Assembly (NCBI GenBank): GCA_030145055.1
Contig: JAQYWK010000001.1
Span: 62,001 to 126,000, forward strand
Direction: 5' to 3'
Length of the DNA: 64,000 nucleotides
DNA from: Desulfovibrio sp.
Lineage (GTDB): Bacteria; Desulfobacterota; Desulfovibrionia; Desulfovibrionales; Desulfovibrionaceae
Positions within the stretch are counted from its first letter, which is position 1. Every line of letters starts with the position of its first letter. The translations under genes were made by a program, and so were the position numbers. Of the stretch, positions 34,321 to 44,605 are shown in pieces. The notes beneath the pieces are model-generated. The model had not been told where the DNA came from. It did no database searches and saw only the letters and a list, made by a program, of their open reading frames with translations.

Positions 34321-36219
34321 ATGACTGAACAGACAGAAAAGTTTGAATTTAAAGCTGAGATTAATCAGCTTCTCGACATCCTCGTACACTCCCTCTACAC
34401 CAACCGCGAAATTTTCATGAGAGAGCTAGTATCAAATGCATCTGATGCTCTTGATAAAATGCGTTTTGAAACAACCCGCGATCCCGAACTTGATGACGAC
34501 ATCGAACAGCAGATCAGCATTTCCTATAATGAAGAAGCTAAGTCTATCACAATTGCTGACACCGGAATAGGCATGACAAAAGAAGAAGTCATGGCAAATA
34601 TCGGAACAATCGCACACTCCGGTTCTGCTGAGTTCATCAAGCAGGCAGTTGAATCCAAAGAAAATCTGGATAGCCTCATCGGACGTTTCGGAGTTGGATT
34701 CTACTCCGCTTACATGGTTTCCGACAAAGTTGTTGTCCGCACAAAATCTTTCAAAAAAGACGCCCCTGCAATCCAGTGGACTTCTGACGGTAAGACGAAC
34801 TACGAACTAACCATTCTTGATGAAGAAATGACTCATGGAACATCCGTTGAGATCTTCCTCAAAGATGACATGGTTGAGCGTTTCGGTTCCGAAGATAAGC
34901 TTAAAGGAATCGTTTCCAAGCATTCAAATTTTGTTTCTTTCCCCATCCTGATTCAGGACGAAAGAATCAACACCGTAACAGCTCTCTGGCGTGAACCTAA
35001 GTTCCAGATCAAACAGGAACAGTACGAAGAATTCTACAAATTCCTCACCTACGATTCACAGCCACCGATCAGCACTCTTCATTTTTCCGTAGATGCTCCG
35101 GTTCAGTTCAACAGCCTCCTCTTCGTTCCTGAAAAAGATCTCGATATCTTCGGCATGGATCGCGACAACTGGGGAATTGACCTTTACGTCCGCAGAGTAC
35201 TCATCGAGCGCCAGAACAAGAATTTGCTCCCTGAATACCTCAGCTTCATTAAAGGTGTAGTTGATACTGAAGATCTGCCGCTGAACATTTCCCGTGAGAC
35301 ACTACAGGACAACCTGCTCATCGGCAAAATCCGCTCAACAATGACCAAACAGGTTCTCGGACAGCTTGAAAAAATCGCAACAGATGATCCAGAAACATAT
35401 GCAAAATTCTGGAAAGCGCACGCTAAGATTTTCAAAGCAGGTCATCAGGATTTCCTGAACAAAGATAAATACGCAAATCTTCTCCGCTTTGATTCATCTA
35501 AAGCTGAAGCCGATACTCTCGTATCATTTGATGATTACATCGAGCGCGTAAAAGAAGACCAGAAAGAGATTTACTATGCATTCGTTGCCAGCCGTGAAGC
35601 TGCCAACTTGAACCCGCATCTTGAAATCTTCCGCAATAAAGACATCGAAGTTATGTACCTTTACGAACCAATTGATGAGTTCGTCATGGAAGGACTTCGT
35701 GAGCACAAAGAGTTCAAGCTTATAGCAGCTGAATATGCAGACCTCGAGAATCTCGATAAGTTTGAATCTGCTAAAAAAGAAAACGAAGCTACTCCGCTAA
35801 ATGAAGAAGAAACAAAAGACATGGACGCTCTAGCTGCTAAGATGAAAGAAGTTCTTGGCGATGAAGTAGCTGAAGTTATCATTTCCGAAAGACTCAGCGA
35901 CAGCCCATGCCGCCTGATCAGTCCTTCTGGCGGAATGACATCCTCCATGGAAAAGATCATGAAAGTCATGCACAAGGATACTTCAATCCCGACCAAGACT
36001 ATGGAAATCAATGCAGATCATCCTCTTCTCCGTTCAATGCTGAACATTTTCAAAGTCAACGCCGACGACGAGTTCATTGAGCTATCTTCCAGACAGTTGC
36101 TCGAATCAGCTCTTTTACTTGAAGGATACTTAAACGATCCTCACGCGCTTGTAGGCAGAATCCAGAATCTGCTAACCAAAGCAGGCGGTTGGTACGCAGA
36201 GCTGGAAAAGAAAAGCTAG
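34321..36219 (+). CDS. htpG: Molecular chaperone HtpG (Hsp90)
   Basis: 632 residues, normal length. N-terminal GHKL ATPase domain: NASDALDKMRFE, DTGIGMTKEEVM, IGRFGVGFYSAYMVSD. Middle domain contains the catalytic-loop arginine region NISRETLQDN. The C-terminal dimerisation domain has the usual SGG-like segment LISPSGGMTSSMEKIM. TTTTGGAG precedes the ATG. A strong terminator follows. The leader carries a hairpin with a U tract. Confidence 0.97.
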   Translation: MTEQTEKFEFKAEINQLLDILVHSLYTNREIFMRELVSNASDALDKMRFETTRDPELDDDIEQQISISYNEEAKSITIADTGIGMTKEEVMANIGTIAHSGSAEFIKQAVESKENLDSLIGRFGVGFYSAYMVSDKVVVRTKSFKKDAPAIQWTSDGKTNYELTILDEEMTHGTSVEIFLKDDMVERFGSEDKLKGIVSKHSNFVSFPILIQDERINTVTALWREPKFQIKQEQYEEFYKFLTYDSQPPISTLHFSVDAPVQFNSLLFVPEKDLDIFGMDRDNWGIDLYVRRVLIERQNKNLLPEYLSFIKGVVDTEDLPLNISRETLQDNLLIGKIRSTMTKQVLGQLEKIATDDPETYAKFWKAHAKIFKAGHQDFLNKDKYANLLRFDSSKAEADTLVSFDDYIERVKEDQKEIYYAFVASREAANLNPHLEIFRNKDIEVMYLYEPIDEFVMEGLREHKEFKLIAAEYADLENLDKFESAKKENEATPLNEEETKDMDALAAKMKEVLGDEVAEVIISERLSDSPCRLISPSGGMTSSMEKIMKVMHKDTSIPTKTMEINADHPLLRSMLNIFKVNADDEFIELSSRQLLESALLLEGYLNDPHALVGRIQNLLTKAGGWYAELEKKS

Positions 36220-36242
36220 CTTTTATTACACAATCACAAACT

Positions 36243-36280
36243 AAAAAACCCCGTTTGCACAACAGCAAACGGGGTTTTTT
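36243..36280 (+). terminator. Rho-independent terminator of htpG
   Basis: AAAAAACCCCGTTTGC pairs with GCAAACGGGGTTTTTT, loop of 6, with T run on the plus strand. Confidence 0.95.
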
Positions 36281-36448
36281 AGTTACACGGCAAACATTAT
36301 TTGTGATATTATCCATGATTCCAACAATCAACATTGAATAAAAACTGCTACTGCGTTATTATTATAATTACTTGTAGTAAGTAATTGAAGAATAACACAG
36401 CTTACGCTCTAAGATGGTATTGTATTTTTTAAAACTAAGAGGTCTTAA

Positions 36449-36808
36449 ATGGATTTTAAAGACTACGCGGACCGTTTTGAGCTTGATAAAGCATTAGAAA
36501 GATTTTGCGGCGACAAAGAATTATTGTGTGAAGCTATTGCCATATATAAAGAAGAAGCAAAAAAACACCTCGAAACAATTGAAACTCTCCTGCAAACAGG
36601 TGATTTACAAAAGGCTTCGCTTCATGCCCACACCCTAAAAGGTGAATCAGGAACAGTCGGAGCCAAAGCCGCACAATTTGCTAGTGATAAATTAGAAAAA
36701 GCAACTAAAAACAATGAACTAAAAGCCTCACAAGAGCTTTATAGAAAAGTCACTGAAGAAGCGAATTTGGCCTTCAAATGTCTGCCTGAAACAATAGAGC
36801 AAATTTAA
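36449..36808 (+). CDS. HPt domain protein
   Basis: 119 residues, helical. The phospho-His lies in LHAHTLKGESGTVGAK near residue 58. It is encoded 57 bases before a stand-alone receiver, so the two probably exchange phosphate. No kinase is encoded nearby. It is the second HPt in the window (the first at 16954). Confidence 0.88.
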   Translation: MDFKDYADRFELDKALERFCGDKELLCEAIAIYKEEAKKHLETIETLLQTGDLQKASLHAHTLKGESGTVGAKAAQFASDKLEKATKNNELKASQELYRKVTEEANLAFKCLPETIEQI

Positions 36809-36865
36809 TAGAATGATACCGGGGCTTATGATTATTAATTTATTAACGGACGTAAAGAAGTAGTG

Positions 36866-37231
36866 ATGAAAAAAATTCTTATCATTGATGACGATCCCAA
36901 GATGCGGGACCTGCTCAAACACTATTTGAAGAAAGAGCCTGCAACGATCCTCTCCGCCCCGGATGGAGAAGACGGAATGCTGTTATTTACAGACCATGAT
37001 ATTGACCTTGTCATTATAGATATTTTCATGCCCAATAAGGATGGAATTCAAACAATTATAGAGATTAAGCAGAAAAAAGCAGACAGCAAAATATTAGTCA
37101 TTTCTGGTGGCGGAGAACAGACCGGGCTTGAATATATTAAACAGGCCAAAGCTCTAGGTGCAAAAGAAGCACTGGTTAAACCATTCACTAAAATTGACTT
37201 TCTGAAAACTGTTAATAATATGTTAGGCTAA
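36866..37231 (+). CDS. Single-domain response regulator
   Basis: 121 residues, receiver only. Acidic residues in ILIIDDDPKMRD, phospho-Asp in LVIIDIFMPNKDG, Ser in place of Thr in LVISGGGEQTG, and Lys in LVKPFTK. It has no output domain, so it acts by protein binding or as a phosphorelay sink. I chose the ATG at 36866; a GTG one codon earlier is equally open. It pairs with the HPt gene just upstream. Confidence 0.85.
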   Translation: MKKILIIDDDPKMRDLLKHYLKKEPATILSAPDGEDGMLLFTDHDIDLVIIDIFMPNKDGIQTIIEIKQKKADSKILVISGGGEQTGLEYIKQAKALGAKEALVKPFTKIDFLKTVNNMLG

Positions 37232-37257
37232 CGCACCTATTTATATGAACTCAAGGC

Positions 37258-37884
37258 TTACCTGCGCGAACACGCAAGGCCCAGACCAAGACCTACAAAA
37301 GATGTCCCAAGGACCTTATTCATATACCTGCCGACGAAAGATTCTTTAATAATGCCCGTGACCTTTTCTCCGCCAGTTGCATAAATCATCATACAGCCGA
37401 ATGCGATAAGCGTTAGTAGCCCTAAGAGCATTGCAAAGTGTTGAATCCCAGCATGCTGGACACTGATAAACTGCGGAAAAAGTGCGCTGAAAAAAACAAT
37501 CGCTTTAGGATTACCAGCGGCAACCCAAAATCCCTGCATGAATAATTTTCCAAAAGAAACAACTTCCTCGTCTACGTCTTTTTGAGCGTTAATCTTGAAC
37601 TCGCCAGAAAGAATCATTCCGACTCCTATCCAGACAAGGTAAGCCGCCCCTGCATATTTAACCACCATAAATGCCGTTTCTGACGCCGCTAAAAGAGCGC
37701 CAAGTCCTGCGATGGAAATTACAGCCTGTAAAAAGGAAGCCGCGCTATTCCCAAGGGCAGTCGCCATGGTTTTCTTGGCTCCAAATCTCATACCGTGCGA
37801 CAAAGCAAGTATCATGCTCGGCCCGGGAATTATCGAAGCAAGAAAAACTGTGACCACATACATAGCCCAAAACTCTAATGGCAT
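37258..37884 (-). CDS. LysE/RhtB-family amino acid exporter
   Basis: 208 residues with five to six spans. The family pattern is visible: FLASIIPGPSMILALSHGMRFG, GAAYLVWIGVGMIL and GFWVAAGNPKAIVFFSALFPQF. Exports amino acids or their analogues such as homoserine, lysine or threonine; the substrate is not certain. It is single-gene, on the strand opposite to the REC gene, and is read into from the purE side past a terminator. Confidence 0.9.
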   Translation of the reverse strand: MPLEFWAMYVVTVFLASIIPGPSMILALSHGMRFGAKKTMATALGNSAASFLQAVISIAGLGALLAASETAFMVVKYAGAAYLVWIGVGMILSGEFKINAQKDVDEEVVSFGKLFMQGFWVAAGNPKAIVFFSALFPQFISVQHAGIQHFAMLLGLLTLIAFGCMMIYATGGEKVTGIIKESFVGRYMNKVLGTSFVGLGLGLACSRR

Positions 37885-37905
37885 ACCTAACCCCTCAGTT
37901 AATAT

Positions 37906-37945
37906 AAAAAAACCGAGCTTGATAAAAAATCAAACCCGGTTTTTA
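37906..37945 (-). terminator. Terminator of the purD-purE unit
   Basis: AACCGAGCTTGAT pairs with ATCAAACCCGGTT (two mismatches), followed by a T run on the minus strand. It lies 30 bases after the purE stop. Confidence 0.85.
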
Positions 37946-37976
37946 TTAATTCTAAATAAAACTGAAATGGTTTGTA

Positions 37977-38483
37977 CTATTTCAGCGATGCAGATTCGAG
38001 TTCAGCCGCAGCTTTTTCTACCGCGTCAACAAATCCCTGTCTGGCTTCGAGAATCTTAGCGCCAATATTATCATCATGAAGAGCTAAAATCTGAGCTGCC
38101 ATCCATGCTGCGTTTTTAGCGCCAACCTTATCAAGAGCAAGAGTTCCTACTGGAAATCCTGGAGGCATCTGAACTGTCGCTAGAAGCGCGTCCATTCCGC
38201 CTAGAGCTGAACCGCAGATCGGCACGCCGAGTACAGGCTTAACCGTTTTAGCAGCAACAGCACCCGCAAGGTGAGCTGCAAGTCCGGCGGCGCAGATGAA
38301 AATCTGGCAACCTTTAGCTTCTAAATCCTTCACAAGATTAGCAGTCCTTTCAGGAGTGCGATGTGCGGATGAAACGGTGAAAACATGTGGAATATCTAAT
38401 TTGGTGAGCAAATCAGAACAAGGCTGCATTGTGTCCCTGTCTGAAATTGATCCCATAAAAATGGCTACTTTTGCTGCGCTCAT
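37977..38483 (-). CDS. purE: N5-carboxyaminoimidazole ribonucleotide mutase
   Basis: 168 residues. Moves the carboxyl group of N5-CAIR to C4 in purine synthesis. Signature SSAHRTPER and the GLAAHLAGAVAAKTVKPVLGVP stretch match class I PurE. IFMGSISDRDTMQPC starts the fold. The start codon overlaps the purD stop by one base, so the two are translationally coupled. Downstream is a terminator. Confidence 0.93.
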   Translation of the reverse strand: MSAAKVAIFMGSISDRDTMQPCSDLLTKLDIPHVFTVSSAHRTPERTANLVKDLEAKGCQIFICAAGLAAHLAGAVAAKTVKPVLGVPICGSALGGMDALLATVQMPPGFPVGTLALDKVGAKNAAWMAAQILALHDDNIGAKILEARQGFVDAVEKAAAELESASLK

Positions 38484-39751
38484 TATTTAAGTCCTTTATT
38501 CCCGATATCGCGACGGAAGTACGCGTCCTTAAAGGAAAGTTTTTCTACAGCTTCGTAAGCTTTCGCCTGAGCAACAGAGAGGTCGCTTCCTAGAGCGGTT
38601 ACGCCCAGTACACGGCCTCCGTTAGTAAGGGTTTTCCCGTCCTGATATGTTGTACCAGCTTGGAAAACCTTAACGCCCTCAATCTTCTCAGCTTCTTCAA
38701 AGCCAGTAATTTCCATGCCCTTTTCATAGGGTCCAGGGTAACCGCCAGCTGCCATAACAACGCACATGGTTGTCTCTGACTTAAGCTTAACGTCCACCTC
38801 AGAAATTCTACCTTCAACACAAGCAAGCATGATTTCGGCAAGATCACTATCAAGACGCATAAGTAGCGGCTGACATTCAGGATCACCGAAACGCACATTA
38901 TATTCTAGAACTGAAGGGCCATCAGGTGTGTACATAAGTCCGGCGTAAAGGATACCTACAAAAGGCTCTCCTCTATCTGCCAAAAGCTTAAGCACAGGTT
39001 TGATACACAGTTCAGCTGTTTCTTCGTATTTTTCGGGAGGCAAAATCGGAGCAGGGCTATATGCCCCCATGCCGCCAGTATTTGGTCCTGTATCACCTTC
39101 ACCCACCGCTTTGTGATCCTGAGCGGAAGGAAGGAGCGCGTAATCTTCACCTGAGCAGAATGCGAGGAAAGAAGCTTCTTCACCTTGAAGCGCTTCTTCA
39201 ACAACAACTCTTTCTCCGGCAGATCCAAAATCTTTCTTGATCATCATGGATTCGAGGGTTTCGATTGCTTCTTCAACTGTTGAAGCAACTACAACACCCT
39301 TACCAGCCGCAAGTCCGTCAGCTTTGATAACAATCGGAGCGCCTTTGCTTTCAACGAAAGCTTTAGCTCTAGCGAATTCATCAAAGACCTGAAATGGCGC
39401 AGTAGGTACACCTGAATCACGCATAACCATCTTGGAGAAAGCCTTACTTCCTTCAAGATTTGCGGAATATGCTCCGGGCCCGAAACATGGAATTCCCTCT
39501 TTCGTCAGAGCTTCCTTTATACCTAAAACGAGAGGTAATTCAGGCCCTGCGACAACGAGGTCAATTTTATTTTCTTTAGCAAATTTAACCAGACCGGGTA
39601 AATCATCGTCTTTGATAGGAACGTTTGTGCCTTCAAGACGAGTGCCCCCGTTTCCTGGTGCAATAAAAATTTCAGAAACCTTCGGGCTCTGCCCAAGTTT
39701 CCAAGATAGAGCGTGTTCCCTTCCACCTGAACCGACTATAAGTACTTTCAT
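38483..39751 (-). CDS. purD: Phosphoribosylamine-glycine ligase
   Basis: 422 residues, normal length. Joins glycine to phosphoribosylamine (GAR synthetase). Motifs: IVGSGGREHALSWKLGQSP at the N terminus, the ATP-grasp lysine loop IVIKADGLAAGKGVVVA, and GGMGAYSPAP with LEYNVRFGDPECQPLL. It is the first gene of the purD-purE unit and its stop overlaps purE. Confidence 0.97.
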   Translation of the reverse strand: MKVLIVGSGGREHALSWKLGQSPKVSEIFIAPGNGGTRLEGTNVPIKDDDLPGLVKFAKENKIDLVVAGPELPLVLGIKEALTKEGIPCFGPGAYSANLEGSKAFSKMVMRDSGVPTAPFQVFDEFARAKAFVESKGAPIVIKADGLAAGKGVVVASTVEEAIETLESMMIKKDFGSAGERVVVEEALQGEEASFLAFCSGEDYALLPSAQDHKAVGEGDTGPNTGGMGAYSPAPILPPEKYEETAELCIKPVLKLLADRGEPFVGILYAGLMYTPDGPSVLEYNVRFGDPECQPLLMRLDSDLAEIMLACVEGRISEVDVKLKSETTMCVVMAAGGYPGPYEKGMEITGFEEAEKIEGVKVFQAGTTYQDGKTLTNGGRVLGVTALGSDLSVAQAKAYEAVEKLSFKDAYFRRDIGNKGLK

Positions 39752-39838
39752 GATTTTCCTCTCCGCTGATTAAGCTAAGCCTGACTTAGATAAATATCGC
39801 GATTTTGGCAAGAAAAGCATCACAATCTGGAAAAATTA

Positions 39839-42396
39839 TTAAGAGCCGGAAACTGCAAACTCTAGAGCTCCGACAAGCTCTTTCAAATGTTCGCGATCTT
39901 CAATCTTTCCCCAACCTGAATTTTCCACATGGAAAACATCAAAAACGCTGTTTCCAGTTGTGGTAATTCTCGCCATACGCAAATCAATATTCATACGCGA
40001 AAACGTTGTTGCAATGTCATATAGAATCCCTGAACGATCCTGCGTTTTCACTTCAAAAATTGTACAAGATTCACTAGAATTATTATCAACTGAAATCTGT
40101 GTTGGAACATTCGCAGAGTTTGCCTTAGCGAAAAGTGAATTTCTTTTTTTATGCAAACGATAATCAAGCGAGAGCCTGCCTGTCATGGTATACAGAATGG
40201 ACCGCTCCACGCGCGCCCACAAATCCTCAGGAGCAGATTCGGCTGGAGGGGTTTTTACAGTAAAAATATTCACCGCAGTTCCATCGCTCCATGAGAAGAT
40301 ATCCGCGGACAAAATGTTGATTGAATGGAGGGCTAGCACGCCCGTTTGAGAAGCGAATAGAAAATTCTGATCGCGCGAAATAATTACCAGCCTTGTCCGT
40401 CCATCTTCAATTTCCGCAACATCGACAATGTTAAGTCCCTTACCGCCCTTCCCGCGAGGCTTGCGAATAAGATCCTTTTCATATGCAACATTAAACTTCC
40501 GAACCAGCCCCATGTGCGAAACTATTTCGTTAGCCTCTTCACTTAATATATACCTGTCCGGCATAGCGCCGATCATTGCGTCAGCAAGCTCACTGTCCAT
40601 TATATCAGAGGCTAGAACTTTAACATTTACACGGGTAGCGGATATTTTCTGGGTGCTATCAACTTCAAGTAAATCACCTTCGGTAAGAACGTGATCCAGC
40701 CCGTTATATAGTTCCCGTAGCAAAGACTCACTCCACGAATTCCAGACGCGCGGCCCTGTTGCCATTGAATCCGCCATGGAAAGAATAAAGAGAAGGCGAA
40801 GGCGCCGAGGATTTCCAATCTTGCGCCCAATCTCAAGGAGCGAATCGACATCACTTAAATCAATGCGGCGCGCCGCTTTTACCATCAGCAGATGGGAACG
40901 AATCAGGAAAAGGATATCTTCTATAAATTCAGCGGAGAAATCTGTCTGCGCAAGGATATTTGCACTGATTTCTGCGCCCCGTTCACTATGCTCTCTACCG
41001 CCTTTTCCAATGTCATGGAAAAAGGCGGCTAAGACCAGAATATCGAGATCACTACCAGTTAAAAACTTATCTTCAAGCTTAGCCGTCAACTCACGCTCAA
41101 CCCCATCTGGGGTTTCAAATTCTTCTCTGAAAATATCGCAACATTTATGGACGGTGAGCAGAGAATGCCTGCCCGGCGGATACTTATGATAACCGTCGTA
41201 GGGAACAAGAGCGGCCAATTTTGAAAAAGCAGGAATAAAAGATCCTATCAAGCCGCTATCAAGCATTTCAAGTGATGCTCTCCAGCCAAATGGACCTTCA
41301 AAAATTTTGATCAAGCTACCTAGAGCACCGCCAATGGAAATATCCGAGATATCATCAAGAGCGGCAACAGCGCGGCGGGTATCGCGGGTCAGAGGATCGC
41401 CGCTATTAGATTTTGTTTCGAACAAATCTAGAGCGGACTTCAAAGTGACAGACCCATCTGAACTAATGAAATTTAGCGAATTACGAAGGAAAGTTTCCCT
41501 GTATAATGAATTGCCAAGAGACCTCACGCGAACCATTGCCGCATGCAGTTCATTTAACAAATCCTGACCGCGTTTTGCTGGAGAATATCCCTTCACGCCG
41601 CAAAGTGACGCGACATCGGCAAGCCGCTCAATATCCAAACGATCCACCTTACGGCCTGAGACTAAATGCAACGCGGAGCGCACCCTTATTAAAAGAGCTT
41701 CATCCTTAAGCAGATCATCAAGGTCATCATCACTCAGCGGGAAGTAATCCCCATTAATACTCGCGCACCAGTGTACAAACTGAACGTCCCGAAGTGTGCC
41801 CCATCCATTCTTAAGATCAGGATCGAGAACAACGGAATCCATGCCGACACCAATGGCGCTACGGTTAGCCCATATTGTCTTGCAAAAAGAATCACCCGCG
41901 ACAGGAATCACCTTATCTTTAAATTTGGTGGAAAGAGTCGCGAAAGGAATCTCACTGCCCGCAATAAGACGTAAATCAAGCAGTGATCCAAGGACCTTGA
42001 AATCGTCCTTCGCAAGCTTGATATTCTCCGGAACACTGCGGACGCCGTGACCAACTTCAAATTTTAAATCCCATAAAGGATGAAAAAGAAAAGCTGCCAA
42101 ATCTTCCAAGTTCAGTTTTTTCGGAGAGTCCACCAGTAGCAGGACATCCAGATCGGAAAAAGGAGAGAGTTTTCCCCGCCCATAACCACCGACAGCAACG
42201 ACGGAAATACCACCGAAGCTAGGTAGTAGTCCTTCGGTTACAGCCTCTTCCAACCTTGATATGAAATAATCATCAACAAGAAGAGACATGCGCTGGGAAA
42301 AATCCTGCGGCATGCTCTTAGAGCATGCCGCAAGAAGAATTTCTCGCCCTGCATGAAGAGATTCAACCGAGGTTAGCGGGGTAGACGAAACAGTCA

Positions 42397-42397
<1 letters not shown>
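39839..42397 (-). CDS. glnD: [Protein-PII] uridylyltransferase
   Basis: 852 residues. The N-terminal nucleotidyltransferase (VAVGGYGRGKLSPFSDLDVL, about residue 67) uridylylates PII when nitrogen is low. The HD domain with FFHDIGKGGREHSERGAE (about 470) removes the UMP. Two C-terminal ACT domains (about 700-852) sense glutamine. It shares its first base with the end of glnB and is the last gene of amtB-glnB-glnD. No clear terminator follows. Confidence 0.95.
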
Positions 42398-42747
<350 letters not shown>

Positions 42748-42758
42748 TTAAATAATTA

Positions 42759-43961
42759 TTAGAGCTGATATCCAGCTTCACTGTGTTCTGCAACGTCAAG
42801 ACCTATTATCTCTTCATCTTCCGTCACGCGAAGTCCAACTGTAGCATCAATTACTTTAAGAAGAATCCAGCTGACAACAAAACAGTAGCCCCATGTGCAA
42901 ATTACTGACTCAAGCTGAATCCAAAGCTGTTCAGGATTTCCATAGAAAAGACCTTCAGCGCCTACACTTGCAAAAAGACCTGTAGCAAGTGCGCCCCATG
43001 TTCCACCAAGACCGTGAATACCGACAACATCAAGTGAATCATCATATTTAAATTTTGATTTAAGCAGGATACCACCATAACAAATGATACCGCCACCGAA
43101 ACCGATAAGAATAGCAGCCATAGGTGTTACAAACCCGGCAGCAGGAGTAATCGCGACCAACCCTGCAACAGCTCCGGATGCAGCACCAAGAGTTGTAGGC
43201 TTACCACCGTGAATACCTTCAACAAGAAGCCATCCGAGAAGTCCGGCTGCTGCTGCAAGGTGAGTTGTTACGAATGCATTTGCAGCAACACCATTAGCAG
43301 CAAGAGCGCTACCTGCGTTGAAACCGAACCACCCAAACCATAAGATACCTGCTCCGAGTAGAGTCATAGGCAGGTTATGAGGAATGAAAGACTGTTTCCC
43401 GTATCCTTTACGTTTTCCGATTACCAGACAAGCGGCAAGAGCTGCTGCGCCGGAACTCATATGAACAACCGCTCCGCCAGCAAAGTCAAGCGCTCCTCTT
43501 TCACCCATCCATCCGCCACCCCATACCCAATGGCACATAGGTGCGTACACAACGATTATCCACAAGCTTGAAAATATTAGCAGTGATTTAAATTTCATAC
43601 GCTCAGCAAAAGCCCCTGTGATAAGGGCAGGAGTGATTACAGCAAACATACCCTGGAATACCATAAAGAGAAGGTGCGGAAGATTGTCAGCGGGACTGTT
43701 AAGTGTATCCATGCCGACACCATCAAGAGCAAAAAAGTTCATTCCACCAATGAAGCCGCCAATATCATCTCCAAAGGCCAGTGTGTAGCCAATGACTGCC
43801 CAGATGATTGAAACAAGCCCGAGCATAACAAAACTCTGCATGATAGTTCCAAGCACGTTTTTACTGCGTGCCATGCCGGCATAAAAAAGGGCAAGGCCCG
43901 GAGTCATAAACATAACTAGGGCTGAACAAATAAGTATAAACGAGGTATCTGCTGCATTCAT
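42759..43961 (-). CDS. amtB: Ammonium transporter
   Basis: 400 residues with about 11 membrane spans. Typical motifs are FMTPGLALFYAGMARSKN at the start, GALDFAGGAVVHMSSGAAAL in the middle and the pore His region VVGIHGLGGTWGALATG. It imports ammonium/ammonia and is regulated by the neighbouring PII. I chose the ATG at 43961 with GGGAGG upstream; an in-frame ATG 15 bases earlier overlaps that ribosome site. A sigma-54 promoter lies about 130 bases upstream. Confidence 0.97.
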   Translation of the reverse strand: MNAADTSFILICSALVMFMTPGLALFYAGMARSKNVLGTIMQSFVMLGLVSIIWAVIGYTLAFGDDIGGFIGGMNFFALDGVGMDTLNSPADNLPHLLFMVFQGMFAVITPALITGAFAERMKFKSLLIFSSLWIIVVYAPMCHWVWGGGWMGERGALDFAGGAVVHMSSGAAALAACLVIGKRKGYGKQSFIPHNLPMTLLGAGILWFGWFGFNAGSALAANGVAANAFVTTHLAAAAGLLGWLLVEGIHGGKPTTLGAASGAVAGLVAITPAAGFVTPMAAILIGFGGGIICYGGILLKSKFKYDDSLDVVGIHGLGGTWGALATGLFASVGAEGLFYGNPEQLWIQLESVICTWGYCFVVSWILLKVIDATVGLRVTEDEEIIGLDVAEHSEAGYQL

Positions 43962-44089
43962 TTTCAATCCTCCCATCCATCAAACTTTTACTGTTTTTTA
44001 CATTTGTGTCTTTTTAGCCAAAAGAAACATCCACTTTTTTGCAATTTTGCAAAAATATCCTTAAAAATGTACACATACGGATACTATCA

Positions 44090-44105
44090 AGCATACTTCG
44101 TGCCA
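44090..44105 (-). promoter_or_regulatory. Sigma-54 promoter of amtB-glnB-glnD
   Basis: On the minus strand TGGCAC-GAAGT-ATGCT fits the -24/-12 consensus TGGCAC-N5-TTGCA, with 10 bases between the invariant GG (-24) and GC (-12). Predicted transcription starts near 44079, about 120 bases before the amtB start. This suits nitrogen-limited control. Confidence 0.7.
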
Positions 44106-44605
44106 TTAATCGCACTTTAAAGTTGGGCAGCACGAATAAAATCGGCAATTATACATAATTGATATTATGACAGAGTATAAATAAGTATAAAAAGCTGATT
44201 TATACATTCAAGGAAAGAAGATAGGTATTGAGGTTTAGCAATCCGCAACAAATTAGACCAAAAAACAAGCTATATAAACGAGAGCCTCTCACAAGCCACA
44301 CAGACTTACGAACACATACGACTACTCAATAAGACTGTGATCACAGGAGCAAAACCCTTATAATTAAAGCAAAGAGGCAACTTATTAATCATGCGCGAAT
44401 CAAACCCATCAAAGATTGGCTTGATTTACAATTTTGCAATACACATAATTTTGTATTTATATCATTATATATTGCTTTATCCCCAAAAGACCTAATTTAA
44501 CGTCCCGAGATACCACTCAGCACAACTTAATACATTGACAATATGGATAAAGATCCCCAACTATAGACCTAATTGAAATCTAATCTCATTAGTACGGAGA
44601 GCAAA
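44106..44605. other. Long intergenic region between amtB and the metal-binding protein gene
   Basis: About 500 bases without a coding frame. It is rich in A and T and must hold the upstream activator sites for the sigma-54 promoter (enhancer sites commonly lie 80-200 bases upstream) and the promoter of the plus-strand gene. I cannot name single sites. Confidence 0.45.

Noticed and set aside
44106-44605. Possible -35/-10 pair TTGACA ... TATAGA near 44535
   Set aside because: The spacing is about 21 bases, too long for a normal sigma-70 promoter.
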